Origin: Phytoseiulus persimilis
Lineage: Eukaryota; Arthropoda; Arachnida; Mesostigmata; Phytoseiidae
Direction: 5' to 3'
DNA length: 64,000 nucleotides
Assembly: GCA_037576195.1 (NCBI GenBank)
Contig: CM075101.1
Span: 9,920,001-9,984,000, forward strand
How positions within the stretch are numbered: position 1 is the stretch's first letter; each line of letters begins with the position of its first letter. Positions 47,001 to 60,473 of the stretch are shown piece by piece. A model generated the notes under the pieces. The model did no database searches, was not told the origin of the DNA, and was given only the letters and a program-made list of their open reading frames with translations. The translations under genes and the position numbers were made by a program.

Positions 47001-48049
47001 GTGGCGCGTCGACCGTTCGTCATCCCAAGTTCAGGAGCTCCATTCGAATGCAAACTCGGAGCGAGATCCCTATGAAATATTTGTTCTCAAATGTTTGCTC
47101 CAACCTTGACAGTCAAAATAACGGCTTCCCTGCACAAAGCGGGTAACGCGTAACGGAAAATTTGAAGTCCTTCTCAATTGAAAATTCAATCCCCTAGTCT
47201 CGCACCTGAAACCTTCTTCCCAGAATTTCGGAACAGCTTTCTCCTCAAACCCTTGGATTCGGAGACGAATGAATATTTCACGGAAGAAATATTCAGAACT
47301 GATTTCGGTCCGCATCGGAAGAACCTCGAGTTTTCACGAAGTCATGCATCATTCAAGACTGATCCCTTCAAATAGCTTTGCTCGCTTTCCTGAAACTCGC
47401 CCACAGATTTGAACGTGGTTGACAAAGCGTGAAACACTACCAGTCACAATCTCAGTCGGAACATTAGTGTCGTTTGGAGCCCTGGATACACCGGTTTCAT
47501 CCTCTTGCTGTGTTCGTGAATGAATCATCGAGGTAACTGGCTCGCTGGATCTAATTACCACGGAGCGGATTACAAATGAGTAGAATTTTCAAAGAGCGAC
47601 CGGCTGTGTCGAATCACGATAAATAACTTCGCGCCGTCCGCCGCGGCATTCGCGTCGGCGCACATGCACGTGGGACTTCCGGTCGCTCCTGTCAAACGCT
47701 CACAAACCGGCACGCACTTCATAAGCACACAAGAACGGTAAAATCCGAAAACTTCCATACACCTCCGGTTTCTCATGCAACACAAACATTGAACATGTGT
47801 TTGAATTATTGAGGCTCTTGAATTCCCATCATCTGCTCCCCTTGTTTTCAGTCCAAATGCCAGATGCCGTTAGTAATGACTTCATGTTTCTCGGCTGTCG
47901 GGGCTCGAATCCGAGCGTCGAACTCGGAAGAAGAGTTTCTGTTGATTCGCGTCACGGAATGATCTCGAAAGCCCTGGATCTGAGTCCCCCGACGTGGGCT
48001 TCGGCTCAAATCGTTCCGTTCGGAATGATTCCGGTGCGGCTCCTCCCAG
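44096..48049. other. Gene-poor interval with weak open frames
   Basis: Open frames at 44861-45235 (plus), 45559-46149 (minus) and 46748-47146 (plus) have no recognisable domain. A minus-strand segment at 47640-47730 encodes a cysteine cluster (KCVPVCERLTGATGSPTCMC) with a possible acceptor but no good donor. A short dispersed repeat lies near 45860-45899. Confidence 0.3.
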
Positions 48050-48217
48050 GACTCGACGGTTTCCTCGCACGAAACTCCAGTGCTTTCCTCCCCATCGTGC
48101 GAATCCAGGCAGTACATTGATTACCGCAATAGGCAATGGAAAGAGAACGGAAACCGAGTCGAGTTGACAGGGAAGGTCAACGACCTCATGGAGGCTAACC
48201 TGAAAACAAGTGTCAGC
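48050..48217 (+). CDS. Candidate internal exon, unidentified protein
   Basis: The acceptor ends GGCTCCTCCCAG, followed by 56 in-frame codons and an AGC/GTGAGC donor. The peptide is Ser-rich at first (DSTVSSHETPVLSSPSCES) and then charged (YIDYRNRQWKENGNRVEL, TGKVNDLMEANLK). It reads like protein, but no family is recognised and the flanking exons are uncertain. A possible last exon ends with a TGA near 48427, with an AATAAA at about 48402. Confidence 0.35.
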
Positions 48218-48778
48218 GTGAGCACCACAAGTATTGAGTAAGTATCTGTCGAATGTAACCAATTCCCTCGTTTGGAGATCTCGGAAGGCCGGCATCTGGC
48301 TCTGTAAGACAGGCGGATCACTTCAGGTGAAAAGTGCGGCGACAATCTGTTAGGCAGGCTGCTCCCCACAGTGTACCGGTCTGAGAATGTCTTGGTGAAG
48401 TCAATAAAAGACCGAAAGAAAGCCTGAAATGGATTCTCTCACACACACGCATGGACACTCACAGCACACAGAAACACAAACGGCCGATCGAATATTTCAA
48501 GTCGAGGAAGCATCTCTCCGGGCTGACTGAGATATTCTCAGAAACTGGGAACTGTTTCGCGACTGACAAGAGTTGGTAAAGTCGGGAGCTGCCGCTGCTG
48601 CCACATTGGAAAGAAGAAGATCTGTAAGCTGATAGAACGGGGAGCAACGAGAGGTGACGAGAAGCAGCCAGGAACTGTTACCAATGTCGGACGAGAGCAA
48701 CAAAATTACAAGGAAGCTCCCGGCAGGAGTTTTGTGACACCCGAACATTCTGCCGAGGAGCTTTGTTGAACGTTTAGG

Positions 48779-48970
48779 ACGATTTCACACGAGAGCGATG
48801 CAGGCCTGATATCGCATTCCAAATCAAACCGATGTCCATTGAAGAGTCAGTTTCAGAGAATCGCTTGCAGAACGTCGAAGACGTTGAGGAGGAGAGTCGA
48901 GTCCGAACGAAACGGAAAAACGACTGGAGGCGATCAGAGCGAACAGCAGAAGAACTCACAAACGGAGGGT
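48779..48970 (+). CDS. Candidate exon, unidentified charged protein
   Basis: The open frame follows a TTTAG acceptor and carries AFQIKPMSIEESVSENRL and NVEDVEEESRVRTKRKND, ending in TGA. The acidic then basic composition suggests a nuclear or disordered protein segment. There is no homology that I can name, and its link to the exon at 48050-48217 is unknown. Confidence 0.3.
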
Positions 48971-49074
48971 GATGCATGTGCTGGGGTGCCGAGCTCCGAA
49001 AACGAGATCATATCTCCGCTGGTTGTTTTGATATTTCTCGCTCTTCTGACACCTCCCTTCTTCTGACCCAAGAG

Positions 49075-49260
49075 TTATAGTCTCCGTTCGTCCGATACAC
49101 TCATTTGAAGCTTTGTCTTCTGCTTCTCCTCCCTCTCGAAAACGATCTTTCCTCCGGAGATCAAGCAAAGATTTGACAGCCGTTCTTTGATCTCTTCCAT
49201 GGCTCTTTCGAACTGACTCAGCTCTGGGAAGACCGCCGCCACGTTCGCCCGACGGCTCAT
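49075..49260 (-). CDS. Small open frame, 61-residue coiled-coil-like protein
   Basis: From the ATG at 49260 the frame reads MSRRANVAAVFPELSQFERA, then MEEIKERLSNLCLISGGK, a basic EEKQKTKLQ segment and a TAA stop. The heptad-like Leu/Ile spacing suggests a helix. It is unspliced and short. It could be a genuine small protein or the last exon of a larger one. Confidence 0.35.
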   Translation of the reverse strand: MSRRANVAAVFPELSQFERAMEEIKERLSNLCLISGGKIVFEREEKQKTKLQMSVSDERRL

Positions 49261-52200
49261 TCTCGTGACACACACTTACAAGAAATTAGGAGCGTTATAC
49301 TTGTTTGCGATTCGTCCGTTGCTCGCGGGAGGTTGTGTCAACGATCGTCCGCTCAGAAAAGCGCGACATCCCCTTCGTGTCTCAGATTCTGTTCACTGAT
49401 TGAGACTGCTTCCGAAAGTATGATGGAGAATAGCTCTTTTCGGTCTCACGAAAGCCTCTAGGATCAATCGCTGTTTCTATATTCCACTTGAGCGCGCATG
49501 GCAGAGAATTCCAGAGCTACGCGATATTGTACATAACCAGCCCACATCACCATCGCGGAGCAATCCAATCAGGACAGCCAGCCCTCGATGCGAAAACGTC
49601 GCATTCTTAGATTTGTCATGAAATAAGCCGGAGGCTGATGATGACAGATTCCCTCCCCTCCCACCTCATCTTCGCCAGAGGCCATCGTGGAGCTCGGAAT
49701 CAACCACGACTCAGACACTTCAGGAACCATTTCAGGTAAGCAACTCTCGGGAAGGGCCCTCCATTCGAGGTGGAGCGTTCCTTTCAAGTGGGGTGGTGCT
49801 AGGGGTATCCACGCCGACACAGAAACTTCCCTCGAAGCTGAGGAGGAAATTCTTCCCTGTGGATCTGGGCAGAGGGCATCGGTACGACCTCGGCAGCTCC
49901 TGTTCCACTATACGAAGTCAAGATCATCCGAACACCGTCGGAGCATCCACCTGTTGCTTGTTCCGAACTCCTTCAGGTGACCGCCTAGAGTGCCTCACAT
50001 CCTGTGCCGCGCCACTGTCCACCGAGCGGAACCATTAAACGACCCGGCTGAAGGAATCAAATGCCGAATCGATTATCACCGATCGAGTCTCTCTTCGACA
50101 CCTCCAACAGAGAGTGAGAGTGCTCCGACATCGGAGCTCTGACAGTTGTGTGTGAGCGCGCGCGCGTTGAAATTAGTACAACGGACCGTTAGGACACAAC
50201 GCTCGCGAGATTGCCGACGGCTCTCTGACTGACTGGTTAGACGCTCGGGCGGTATAGCTTGTGGATAGTTCGAAGAATGTTTTTTGTGCAGAGTGCCCCG
50301 TCTCCCCCTACATGTTGGTCCCTCGGAGTGCCGTAGCTGCCAACAGCCGCCACCCCCGAAGAAGTGAGGCCCACGGTTCCTGATCCGAATACCTCGGCTT
50401 GTCCCTCAACGAGCGAGCCGACAGAGCGGGAGAGCAAGATAGTTCGGCCGTTCCGAGTTTCTTTGCTCACGTGCATTGTCTAGAATTTGAGGCGCGTTGC
50501 CATCTGTTGAGGCCTCAGAGCAGTTTCGCTGGATCTCGTGCCCTCGCGCGTGCATTTCAAGAGCGCCGAGGAGGCGGGGGACGACGAGAAGATACCGCGC
50601 AAAAACTGCATTCCGTGCTTTGTTCGTACGTGCGCCCGCCGTTGGCACCGCCGGTGCCCTGCCACAGAACCGGATTTCGAAAAGCCGGCGCGTACTTGTG
50701 GGTGGATGATGTCCATCTCCTCCTTGCTGATGCAACTTCTTGAGGCTCGAATCTCGGAGGTTTTTGCACTCGCCCGCTGTCAGATTGCTGCTGTCTCGTT
50801 CCGATAAGCTCCCGGCAGGAACAGCCCCCTTGCGCTCGGATAAAAACAAGAGCGAGACTTCGCTTTTTCCCCCAAGGGGGATCGATTGCATCAGCTGTCA
50901 TCGTGATCATTGTCCACGATTACGTTCACTATAACTGATTGTTATCTAACGTACTGTTACCACTCGTTCCAAGCGTCGCGGCCACCGTTCCATTGTGGAA
51001 CCAGCTGGGTGGACTGACTCGGCAGAATTCGTCAGACATTCGTGGTATCAGACGAAACTCCATGATCCAACAGGTGAGGGTTCAGTCCAAACGTTCCAAG
51101 CAACACGCACCGTTAGATCGCAGTACGGCTCTCTGATCATCGAGCGGGGAATCCGACTTGGAGAGCAGGAAAATCATGACGTACCTGAAAGTGAGTTCGG
51201 GACACTGATGACTTGGCGCGGCGCCCGAACCGACGCTAATGCTGATCAATAGACCGCTCAAGACGTTTATGCTTTCGAAAAAGTTACCCGCTGGCTTGGT
51301 ACTTATTGGCGCAGTCGAACGGCGCTGTTAATGCACACCTGACGTTCTGTTCTATTTGATTTACAGCCGCATTAACTTATTTCGGTGATCGATCGATCGC
51401 TGCCGAGTGTTTGGTCAGCCTGATCGGAGTGGTTTTAATGCTCCAATTTTCAACACCGAGCTCGCATGACCCATCTCTGAAAACTCTCCAAACAGTTGTT
51501 TGGTTCGCCCAACCGAAAGGGTGTTGTTCGCTGAATTTTCAATGCGAACGACGTCTGCGTTTTATCCCATGCGGGATCCATCGCCCTCTCCAATGGATCG
51601 TTGGGAGCCCAAGCCCGAATTAGGAGTTCATGTTTCCGCGGCAGCGGTTCTCCCCCCGAGTCTCCCTCGGACCCCATAACCTCGCTCTGCACAATATTGC
51701 CGACGATCTTCAAGGGTGGGTACTTCGCAATTAGGAACGTCCGAACAAAGCAAGGAGTTCGGTTCCAGTCGTCAAGGTGAGGTTTTTGATTAGGCTTCGG
51801 CAGCAAACGCATTAAATCAGTCTCGAAGACAACCAGGAGTCCCAGTCTCGTTCTCTACGCTTCGGTCTGGCATAAGGAAGCCGATAACAGAAGGCTATGA
51901 GAGACGGTTGTGGAGGAGTTAGAGAGGAGTTTTTGTACAAATGCGTCCTTAAAAAACAACAGCGACCCGTCGGAATATAATGGGCAACCATCTAAGACAT
52001 GGGGGTCGAAGATGTTTGGGTTTTCAAGTTTTTTAGATTCACCTGGGCGCCTCTCACACTCCAAGTTTATGACGCGGCGGCCGCCATCGCCGTGAGGGAT
52101 TGGCGCGCTGAGACTTGAAGCCCGAACGCGAACCCTACTACAACGAACATATTGATTCCGACCATATACTGGATTTCTGAAGCATGCGTCGACTGCTTCG

Positions 52201-55200
52201 CCATGACCAGGTTGTTATGCTTGTACGAAAAATATCTCCCCTGGCGGAGATCTCTTTAGGTCAACTGGAAGTCAGCTTACCAAAGGAACTCGTCCTGGAG
52301 GGGACTTTTCCAACGGACACGAATCGAACTTGAGTTCATTGGATTCAGCGAACGGAGCCAAACAACGAGAGTAAGAGATCATGGTTCTTCGGTTTATGCA
52401 GTCCCTCGTTTGGAATTATTACACGGCGTACTGTACGCTCGAACGAGAGGAAAACCCAACGTACAATACACTCACATAGGAGGCGTTTGGTGAGCCTCTC
52501 AGATGAAGCTCTTCCGCCCCTGACCACGGAGCTTTGTTCACGCAATAAGCCCGGGTTGGACCTAGCTTTATGACAGACAGGATGCTCAGGTCTAATATGG
52601 CTACAGTCACCTTAACCAGATCGTGTGCGCACAATATAGTCCAAGAGGTAATTTACGGTATTTTTAACCCCAACATAACTAATACACACGCATTGTTCGG
52701 AACAAGGCCAGCGTAATGGCGAACTTGTTCGAGAGAGGCATTAATTTTTGAGTCTTTTCTCTCGTGGGTCGTCCGGAAGAAATGGTGAAATGGCGACATG
52801 GCCGCGCGATTTCCCAGTGGCATACCTTCCACGGAGAAAACGACTGACAATCAAATGCTGCTCGGGATTATTCTCGGTCCGGCCAAGAAGAGCAGAGCGA
52901 AGGGGAATAAGAGGAAAACTCTCTTCGGAGCGCTTAGGTCAAACTGCAAAATGAGGACGGATAAGAGACGTTTGAGAATAACTGTTGCCCGTTGGGTGTA
53001 GTTCGAAGGTAAGCGAAAAGAGAATGTTGGAGGCTGAATCATTGGAGCTGTCACCAGCTTGAGGGCGATGAAAGGTATCTGAAATACCTCGTAGACCATT
53101 TCTCACACAGGGCACCATCAATTTTCCAAGTCTCCTAGACATCAGAAAGCCACATCCAAAGCCATCAGCCGGAAAAGCCTTGTTAGGGCTCTGTTTTTCT
53201 ATCACTCTGCGCACGACATCTCGGTTCCCGAAGACATCGTGTCGCGAATCGAGATCGTCCCCAACTCCCGCAGCACATGCCAGCAAGGCCTCCGGGCTGG
53301 ACGTTGCGGCGAGTCCTCGGTAGTTGTACCCTGACTGTTGGAATTTAACCCGTCCGAAGTGTTCTTGAACCGGTGTGTCCGGGGCAGTGTCTCTCAAACA
53401 CTTCCCGTCGAGCCCAACTTTTCGACTGGGATTCTCCCCATGCCCAAATGACGGTTATGGTAACCTTTGGAAATGGTGACTCCGACGGATGGTCCCGACT
53501 TTCGATTGCTTGGCAGGGGAAGAGTGACAATTAAAACGGCGAAGGAGAGGCCGCCACAACGGGTTTCGTTTATATGAGAAAAACAAACAAACAAACGTTC
53601 GCTAGAGACCCAATACGAGCGAACTCGGTTAGCGCTCTTAGGTTTTGGAGCAAGAACCATTTTCAAAATTCTGTGCCAACAGGAAACTGCGATGCTCCAA
53701 GAATCGGGCGTCTCCCACAATTTGAGAGACTCTGACCTGGGTTGTGCGAAAATCAAGAGGGACTCAAATGAGTCTCAGCGTCCCGGGACGTCCACTGATG
53801 CGGGGAGTCCAGTGCGCAGCAAGTAATCAGCTGAGCTAAAGACGCACGTCCCGACCAAGCTTCCATTGTCTGCTATCGAATTTCTTCCGAGCTAGAGGAT
53901 AAGTGTGCCTTCTAGGAAAAACAATAATGATGATGTTTTCCAAGTGAATGTTGTCGCGGCTGCCGGTGACGGAGGCTCGCTTGTGTGTTATCCGAGTAGT
54001 GTTTGATGTCAGAGTTGTGGCGGCTTCCAATTTTCCAGTTAGCCTGGCAAACGAGCTCGAGACCGAGAGTCAGCACAAGAGAGCCACACTCCGGAATAGC
54101 AGCACAATGCTAAAGACATCTCTGGAGAGAGAGGCACAAGAGCTGACTGTTTTGAAGGGAGCTTCCAAGCGCATCCGACAATGACGCTCACAGATGTCTT
54201 TGTGGCTAGAGTGTAATCACAGTACGACTTCTGCACGACGAGGCTGAAGGGACACCCGACCTATTGGATGGCCATTGAATGGTAGCAAGATGGAAAAGGA
54301 GAAAGTACGCGACCCGAAGAGACCAATTTCACATTTGAATGCCCGCGCGCGCGAGCCCGTCTCGCGCTCGACCTCCTGCTCGGCTGGTTGCCCGCGCGCC
54401 TGCCTGCCCGTTTACCCGGACCGGAAATGTCACCGGGGGTTCGAGAGGAAACGGACTGATACGGGATTTGTAACAAATTAGCTCGCCAGTGGATTTTGAT
54501 CCTTGTTGTGGGACAGTGTCCGATAACCTCTTGAATATTCGCTGATCCGCTCAGGTGTGACAATGCGAGAGAGCGCGTCGCGACTCCGGTGTCACGCTGA
54601 TGTAGCCAGAACACAAAGTTCTCCCGGTGTCGTTGGAGAGAGCTCAACGCGACTGAGCCCATGACGTCGGAGGTGGAGAAATGTGTCCTCTCGGTCCACG
54701 ATTCGGGATGCCGAGCGACGGGCGAGCGACCTCCTCCGCGACATCCGCGTCCACCGCATCGGGGCTTCGGACGCGTTCGATTCCCAGCGAAAATTAGTGC
54801 GCTTCTGGAGCATCTCGAATATGGGCTCGTTGTCGAGGCCAACCGTGCCTCAGATTTTGTTGCTTCTGGATTTATAGCTGTTTGGCGCCGGTCCATCAAG
54901 CATAGTCAACGCTCATAGCGAAAGAGATTAGGAGGTCTTTCCGAATTCATGATGATATACAACTTGGGGTCGTTCTCTCTCCGACTGTCCTGTCGTCGTC
55001 CCGCAGTCGCAGCACTTGACTGGCAGAACGCGCGCGCGAAACGACCTGCGAGCGCCCTCGAGTAGCTGTGGTTCCTTGTTCAGACACTGGAAGTGACTGC
55101 TCTCGAGGCTGGAAGACTTCTCTTCTGCGAGCTGACTCGGTCGGCTGTAAACGCCGCTGCGAACGCTGGCTAGAGGCGTTTATTGGACCTTCATGATAAA

Positions 55201-58060
55201 TCCTCCCTATGGACGGAAGACCAGAATAGAACTAAGTTGACACCATTGTAATTAAACAACAGCAACAAGACTATCGGGTGTTAGACTGAGATCCGGGCAA
55301 GCCGGAGTGGCCGCGCTCCAAAGGAAACAGAAGGAGAAACAAGTCAGGCAGCGAGCGCTGCGCTCGGGACCGTTCGCTTTCGCTGCTGCTGCTCATCTCG
55401 TCAGGGCTCTCTCCGCTCCTGCACAAACAGTTCTTTTCCCTCCACTTTCTCACATTCGCTTTGTCGAGCAGACCCCATCTGACTACGCGCAGCCGATACT
55501 GCGTCAACTCTTCGGCGCGAACAGAGCCATAAATCAGCGAGCACGTTGGATCATGCACTGTTCCGAGTGTGTCGTGGTCGTTGACATCCAATATTCGCTT
55601 TTCTCGCTGTTAACGAATCCAATCCGTTTCGCCCGAACCTTCCCGAGGAGCGCTCGCGCAGGAGGCCAAAGTTCGGCGGTCTCGTCGCGGAATCCGAGCG
55701 ACCTTGGGAGAGTTCAAAACTCTCATTCCAGGATTCTCCTCCGTCGAAGGCAGTTTGGAAAATTTCCCCTCGTCGTCCCGCCGGCTCGGACGCCTTCCCG
55801 CCACCTCAGAACCGGAGTCGGCATAACCATCGCGATGTGGTAACGAGTAAATACGGAGAACATGAGATAACGGTTCCCGAACGGCTGAACAATGGCCCGA
55901 GCGGAGTTACTGCCGCAGCTGGGCGAACGGTCCCCAGGGGTCATTGTATGGTTCACATCGGTGAGTGCTTTGCTTCTGGATCCTCCGCTCGACTTGAATT
56001 GTGTGACTTGACTGAACGCGGAACTTCATACGGCGAACGAGCTGAACGCGGGCGCGGACGCATCTAGCCAACAATCCATCCAAGAGGAATAGCCGAGGCA
56101 ACGGGCGGACGCGCGCTTACCCGGTCGCTGGTTTCGACGGTCCACCCGCCCCGCTCGCTCGCGACCGACGTCTATTTGATTTGCCTCAAACAAACTCCTT
56201 CAACGCTGGACGGGGGCGAGAGATCGATTTGATGTTGATGTTGCTCAGCTGGTTTCTCCAATTATATCAGACAAGGAGAAGGAGCTGAGGTAAGAAGGCA
56301 GAGAAGGCCCCCGTTCTGAGCAGCAAACCAGCCGCACCCACGCAGCAGTCCGCCGTAATTCTCCGCAAGAGCAACATCTGAGGTAGCGAGGGTTTTCAAC
56401 CGACTCAACATGTCAATCTATTACTGCCCGCTCACGGCTGCTCCTCGTGATTCTTCCCCTCCATCTTGAGGGCTTCACTTGAAGCACGCTTTGACGACTC
56501 CAGCCGATGCTGGTGGTGCTCGTCACTTCACGCAGAAAACAGTGCAGGGGGACGGGTGCGAGCAACACGGAGGTTACGTGTGAAGATTGAATGCAGCTTT
56601 AGGCTTGACAAGCTCATCAACATTAAATAGAAAATCGCTGCCTTCCATCCGACCGCTCGGGCTGAATCCATAAACAACAGTACACAAGCGCTACCGTGAG
56701 CAGGGTCTCTCACAACATTGTCGTAAACTGCGAGACGACATCAAAAATAATTATTGAGATCTGCTTCGACACGGTAGTGTTTATTCGGTGCGGAGGTGCT
56801 CGTGATTAGGTGCTGTGCCCGACACGACCGGGAGACATCTCTCACACATTCTCGTTGCGCTCCGAACCTCTACTGCCTCCCGCTACCGATAGCTTTCTCA
56901 GTCGATTAAGGGGAAACTGTCACAGCCAAAGCGCCACAGCTTCCGTCAGCGGGAGTGGAGGAACAGCGACAAGCCGTCGGGAAGATCTTCGTCGACGCGC
57001 TCTGTTTGGGGTCAACGCACCGATCTCGTACTTTCTGTTGTGAGCGGGCAGATCTCCGAAAGGTTGGTTCGAGGCGATTTTTTAATGTTCCGTTGACATA
57101 GTTGTTAAGCTGAGGAGCGATTCGGGTTCTGACCGAGCACGTAAGGTGTGAGCGTCATCAATCAGCTAATGTATCTCGAGCCGGGGTAACCAACGCCTCT
57201 AAAGATTCATCGACGAAGATTGTTTGTCACAAACTCGTCTGACGGGCAGCGGGTGAACGGGCTCTGTGCTTTACTGAGGCTCCAGCGGGATCAGATTCAT
57301 GTAGACAATGATGAGCTGTTCTGGCGGCAGAGCAGTCTGAAGAAGCGCGCTCGCTCGCTCCCTGTTCCGTTACATTCGGAGAAACGGAGTGGACTCAACC
57401 AGAACCGGGCCCTTGGGCTCCGACCTCGTGGGGCCACGGGCGGGCCCCTGCGAGCTCTATGGCCGGAAAGGCTCGATTGAGGGCAAATACAAACGCCAGA
57501 GTCCGATATCCCCCATGGACTGAGTTCAAGAATGGGTCCCTTTCTGAGGAGATCGGAGGAGCGCTCTCGAGGAGACTGCGTTTCTGCGGTCAACACTCGA
57601 GGAAGATGCAGCTCAGTAGTGCCGAGTATGGATCGATGTTCTTTAAACAGTTTTCCGTACCACTCGTCTCGATCATCGGCCATGAGCGGATATTCCATGA
57701 TCTTCACTCGAGCCTCGGACGAGGTCTTGGTTCGGGCCGTGGTCAGCGGCACGGACAAGAGAGCGCCGAACCTCAACTCCGGTTCTCCATAACTCCTCCG
57801 GGACACCGCTCTCTCAGTTTTCATCTCAAGGTCTTAAGATTACCTGCTGCGCAGATGCGCGCGCTGGTTAGGTTGATTATGATGGTGACGACGCTCGATG
57901 ATGATATTGTTCTACTGTAGGCGATATGAGCTTCTGACAAGAGCTGTTCGCCGTGAGCTTCTCGCTTTGCCCCATCATGCAGAATCGGTCGTTGTTTGGC
58001 AGTCATAATTTGATTCTCTCTCCGTTCTCTCCCGCTCGGACTCACTCGATCGCTCGCGTT
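49261..58060. other. Gene-poor interval
   Basis: Nothing recognisable. GC-rich patches (50.4-50.9, 54.3-54.8 and 55.3-55.8 kb) are open in several frames on both strands at once, which is expected from composition. The frame at 57297-57824 (minus, 175 codons) and the one at 51450-51812 (minus) are the longest protein-like readings without homology. Confidence 0.35.
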
Positions 58061-58760
58061 CGTGTGTGATGTTGAGTGTATACGTATGTATTGGCCTCCT
58101 GTCTAGCAGCCGTGGCCGTCGACTTGCTCTATCTGTGTTCAACATCTATCCATCTCTCTCCTCATTTCGCTGCCGCTGCTGTTGTTGTTGTAGTCGGTGC
58201 TGCCGCTATATCGGTTAGAGCTCTATCTCTTTGTCTCTCTTCATTTTGCTGCTCGTGTGTCTCCTCGCTCCCGCCACGAGATCTACTTGTTTTTCGCTGC
58301 AGCGGTTTTTCGGACTCTCTCGCCTGCTTCGGGCGACGCGAGTGGGGAGAGAAGATCAACCCACCCACACCTGCGAAGTGACCAGTTCAGTAGCTGCTGC
58401 TGCCGCCGCCGATGCCACTGCCGACGCGAGAGGCCCTGTGACCCTCAGCTGATCGAGCTTTGTGGCCTTCTGTTAACTTCCCTGTCTTCGTCGTCGTCGA
58501 CAGAAGATCTTCTTTCGCTCGTGTCTGTCGGTAGATCCCGGGCGGGCGGTGTGCACCTGTGGCCGTTCGATGGTGACTACTTGGTCGCTTGCTCTCGCTC
58601 GCTCTCTCTCTCTCACCCGCCCGCCCGATCACTCTGTCAATCTCTCCCTGCTTGGTCGTCTGCCTGCCCGGCCGGCCGGCCGGCCGTCCGCCCGCTCGCT
58701 CGCTCGCTCGTTGCTTCGATCGCTCCTATCGCACGAGTTCCGAACAGTAACTAACAGAGC
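58061..58760. repeat. CT/GC-rich low-complexity stretch
   Basis: TGCTGT/GTTGTT runs lie near 58168-58205, CT repeats at about 58588-58616, a GGCC tetranucleotide run at 58669-58686 and GCTC repeats at 58692-58711. Such composition is typical of arthropod 5' UTRs and promoters, but no adjoining coding exon was found. Confidence 0.6.
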
Positions 58761-60473
58761 AGGCTGGCTGAGGGGTGGAAGCCGCGCTGGCAGTCACCAA
58801 ACAGCAGAACCTTGTTCGAGCAATCAGGAAGCGCGCGTTGACTATTTGTTGCTCCACTTTGGCGCGACCAAGGCGCCGCGCTCCTCCCTGTGCATGTTGA
58901 ACGATGCACACGACGCGCACTCCTTCATGCAAACGTGTGTCCTTCGAGGTGCGCCCCGGTTGATGTAGCTGTCTTTCGAAACAGTTTGGCATCAGCGACC
59001 AGAGACGGAATCGAGGCGGGAAATCTACGAACGAATGCGCCTCAATTTTCCACCACGAATATCGCGGATGTTGCGACGCTTCCTGGCTCGATGCATCCAC
59101 ACTCCCTGGGCTGGGCAGGAAAACCCCTGCAAGGAAACGGCCAGACGCACGTGGCCTCCGAGAATCATGTTTCATTTGAGTGGAACCGCAAACGCTTCAT
59201 CATCCCGAGAACAAGCTCCGCATCATATTTTTCCTCAGTTGAGCGATGCGTGCATCGGAAACGTGTGACAGAGTCAGAAGCGCACGCTTTGCTGCCGTGC
59301 TGAGTGGCGGAATCAACAATCCGAAATCCTCGAGAGCCTCAGCTCGAAGCCGACAGCTACGACGGAGGCGGAAGAGGCAACCTTGATTTTTGCCCCAGAT
59401 CGCTTACATGCACCGCAGAGCATATCACGAGCCAACCTCGAGCGATTCAGCGGCGTCATCTTCCTCCGGACACCAAGAACCACAACGTTCAGAAAGACGT
59501 TCGAAAATTAGACTCTTCAGGGGCTTTCTGCTTTCGCCAGCTCGTGGAAACTTCACCGAATCGAGCCAGATTTTGCGCCATCTCCAGAGCCTCTGTGCTT
59601 TTGTGTGGAGACGCGTGAGATATTTCGGAGACTGAATTTGTGACTTTTGTCATGGGGACAACAAAAGCATTGCTCGCTTGGGCGTTGACAAAACGAGCAC
59701 CCAAAACTCCTCTCGAGATTGACTGAAGAATATGAGGCATGGAACTGCCGCTGCCCGGACGGCAAATGCAGGGGGTATTAACGGCAGGGGAGAAAATCTT
59801 GGAGAAGAAACAAATTCAAGGGTGGGGCTTCGACTGAGCGATCGCTTTCGTTGCCTCGACTACTTTCGTCCAGTCAGAACCCACCATATTGTACCTGATT
59901 GAACCGCCGGAGGAATCCGAGTGAGCGAGGCCGTCAAAAGAAGCAAGCCGTTTGTCATCGTTCGCGGGTCATTGACAGAATTCGGAACCTTACCTCACCT
60001 GCCTCATACCCGATCGAGCCTCATACACGAGTAGATCTCTCTGCAACGACCTCAGAGATATTGATAACTCACAGAATCATTCCGACGAAGTTTGAGAATG
60101 GATTTCCGTCTCCTTTTGTTCTGACACGAGCCGTGGCGCCCGGTCGTTCCGAGTGTTTCTATTCAACAACGATATGATAACGCTTCCTTTTCTCACTTGG
60201 TGATTCTCATCACGGCAGTATATACCATTGACAGCTGAGGAGTCGGGGACGGATGGTCTTGACTCGTCAGACTTGTGCATTAGGTTGCGTTACGGCTTTC
60301 ATCAGTAACTACCTTGACCAGTGCGGCTGTTCCTGTGAGACGGTCCATCCTCGAAACCGAGGACGATACTGAGCCGTTCCATGTCCGTCGCTAACGGTGG
60401 ATTCATTTAGGCACATGGAGCAGCACGGAGTCATATCGAACTTCCCGCCATTTCCGAAAAAGGTTTCCGGCCT
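58761..60473. other. Intergenic, nothing recognised
   Basis: Short open frames only, on both strands. Confidence 0.4.

Noticed and set aside
47797..48120. 107-codon plus-strand frame directly upstream of the candidate exon at 48050
   Set aside because: Joining it in phase to the exon needs an intron under 40 nt with a poor donor. The two readings are in conflict, so I kept only the better-supported exon.
50406..50910. Overlapping long frames on both strands, one with a C-x2-C...WH-x2-C pattern resembling part of a zinc finger
   Set aside because: At least five frames are open at once, as expected from composition. The cysteine pattern is incomplete.
54261..54899. 212-codon minus-strand open frame
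   Set aside because: It lies in a GC-rich patch, is rich in Arg/Ser/Gly, and other frames are open too. There is no splice structure or domain.
55307..55843. 178-codon plus-strand open frame
   Set aside because: It starts at a GTG, overlaps a 106-codon minus-strand frame, and contains no recognisable domain or exon boundaries.
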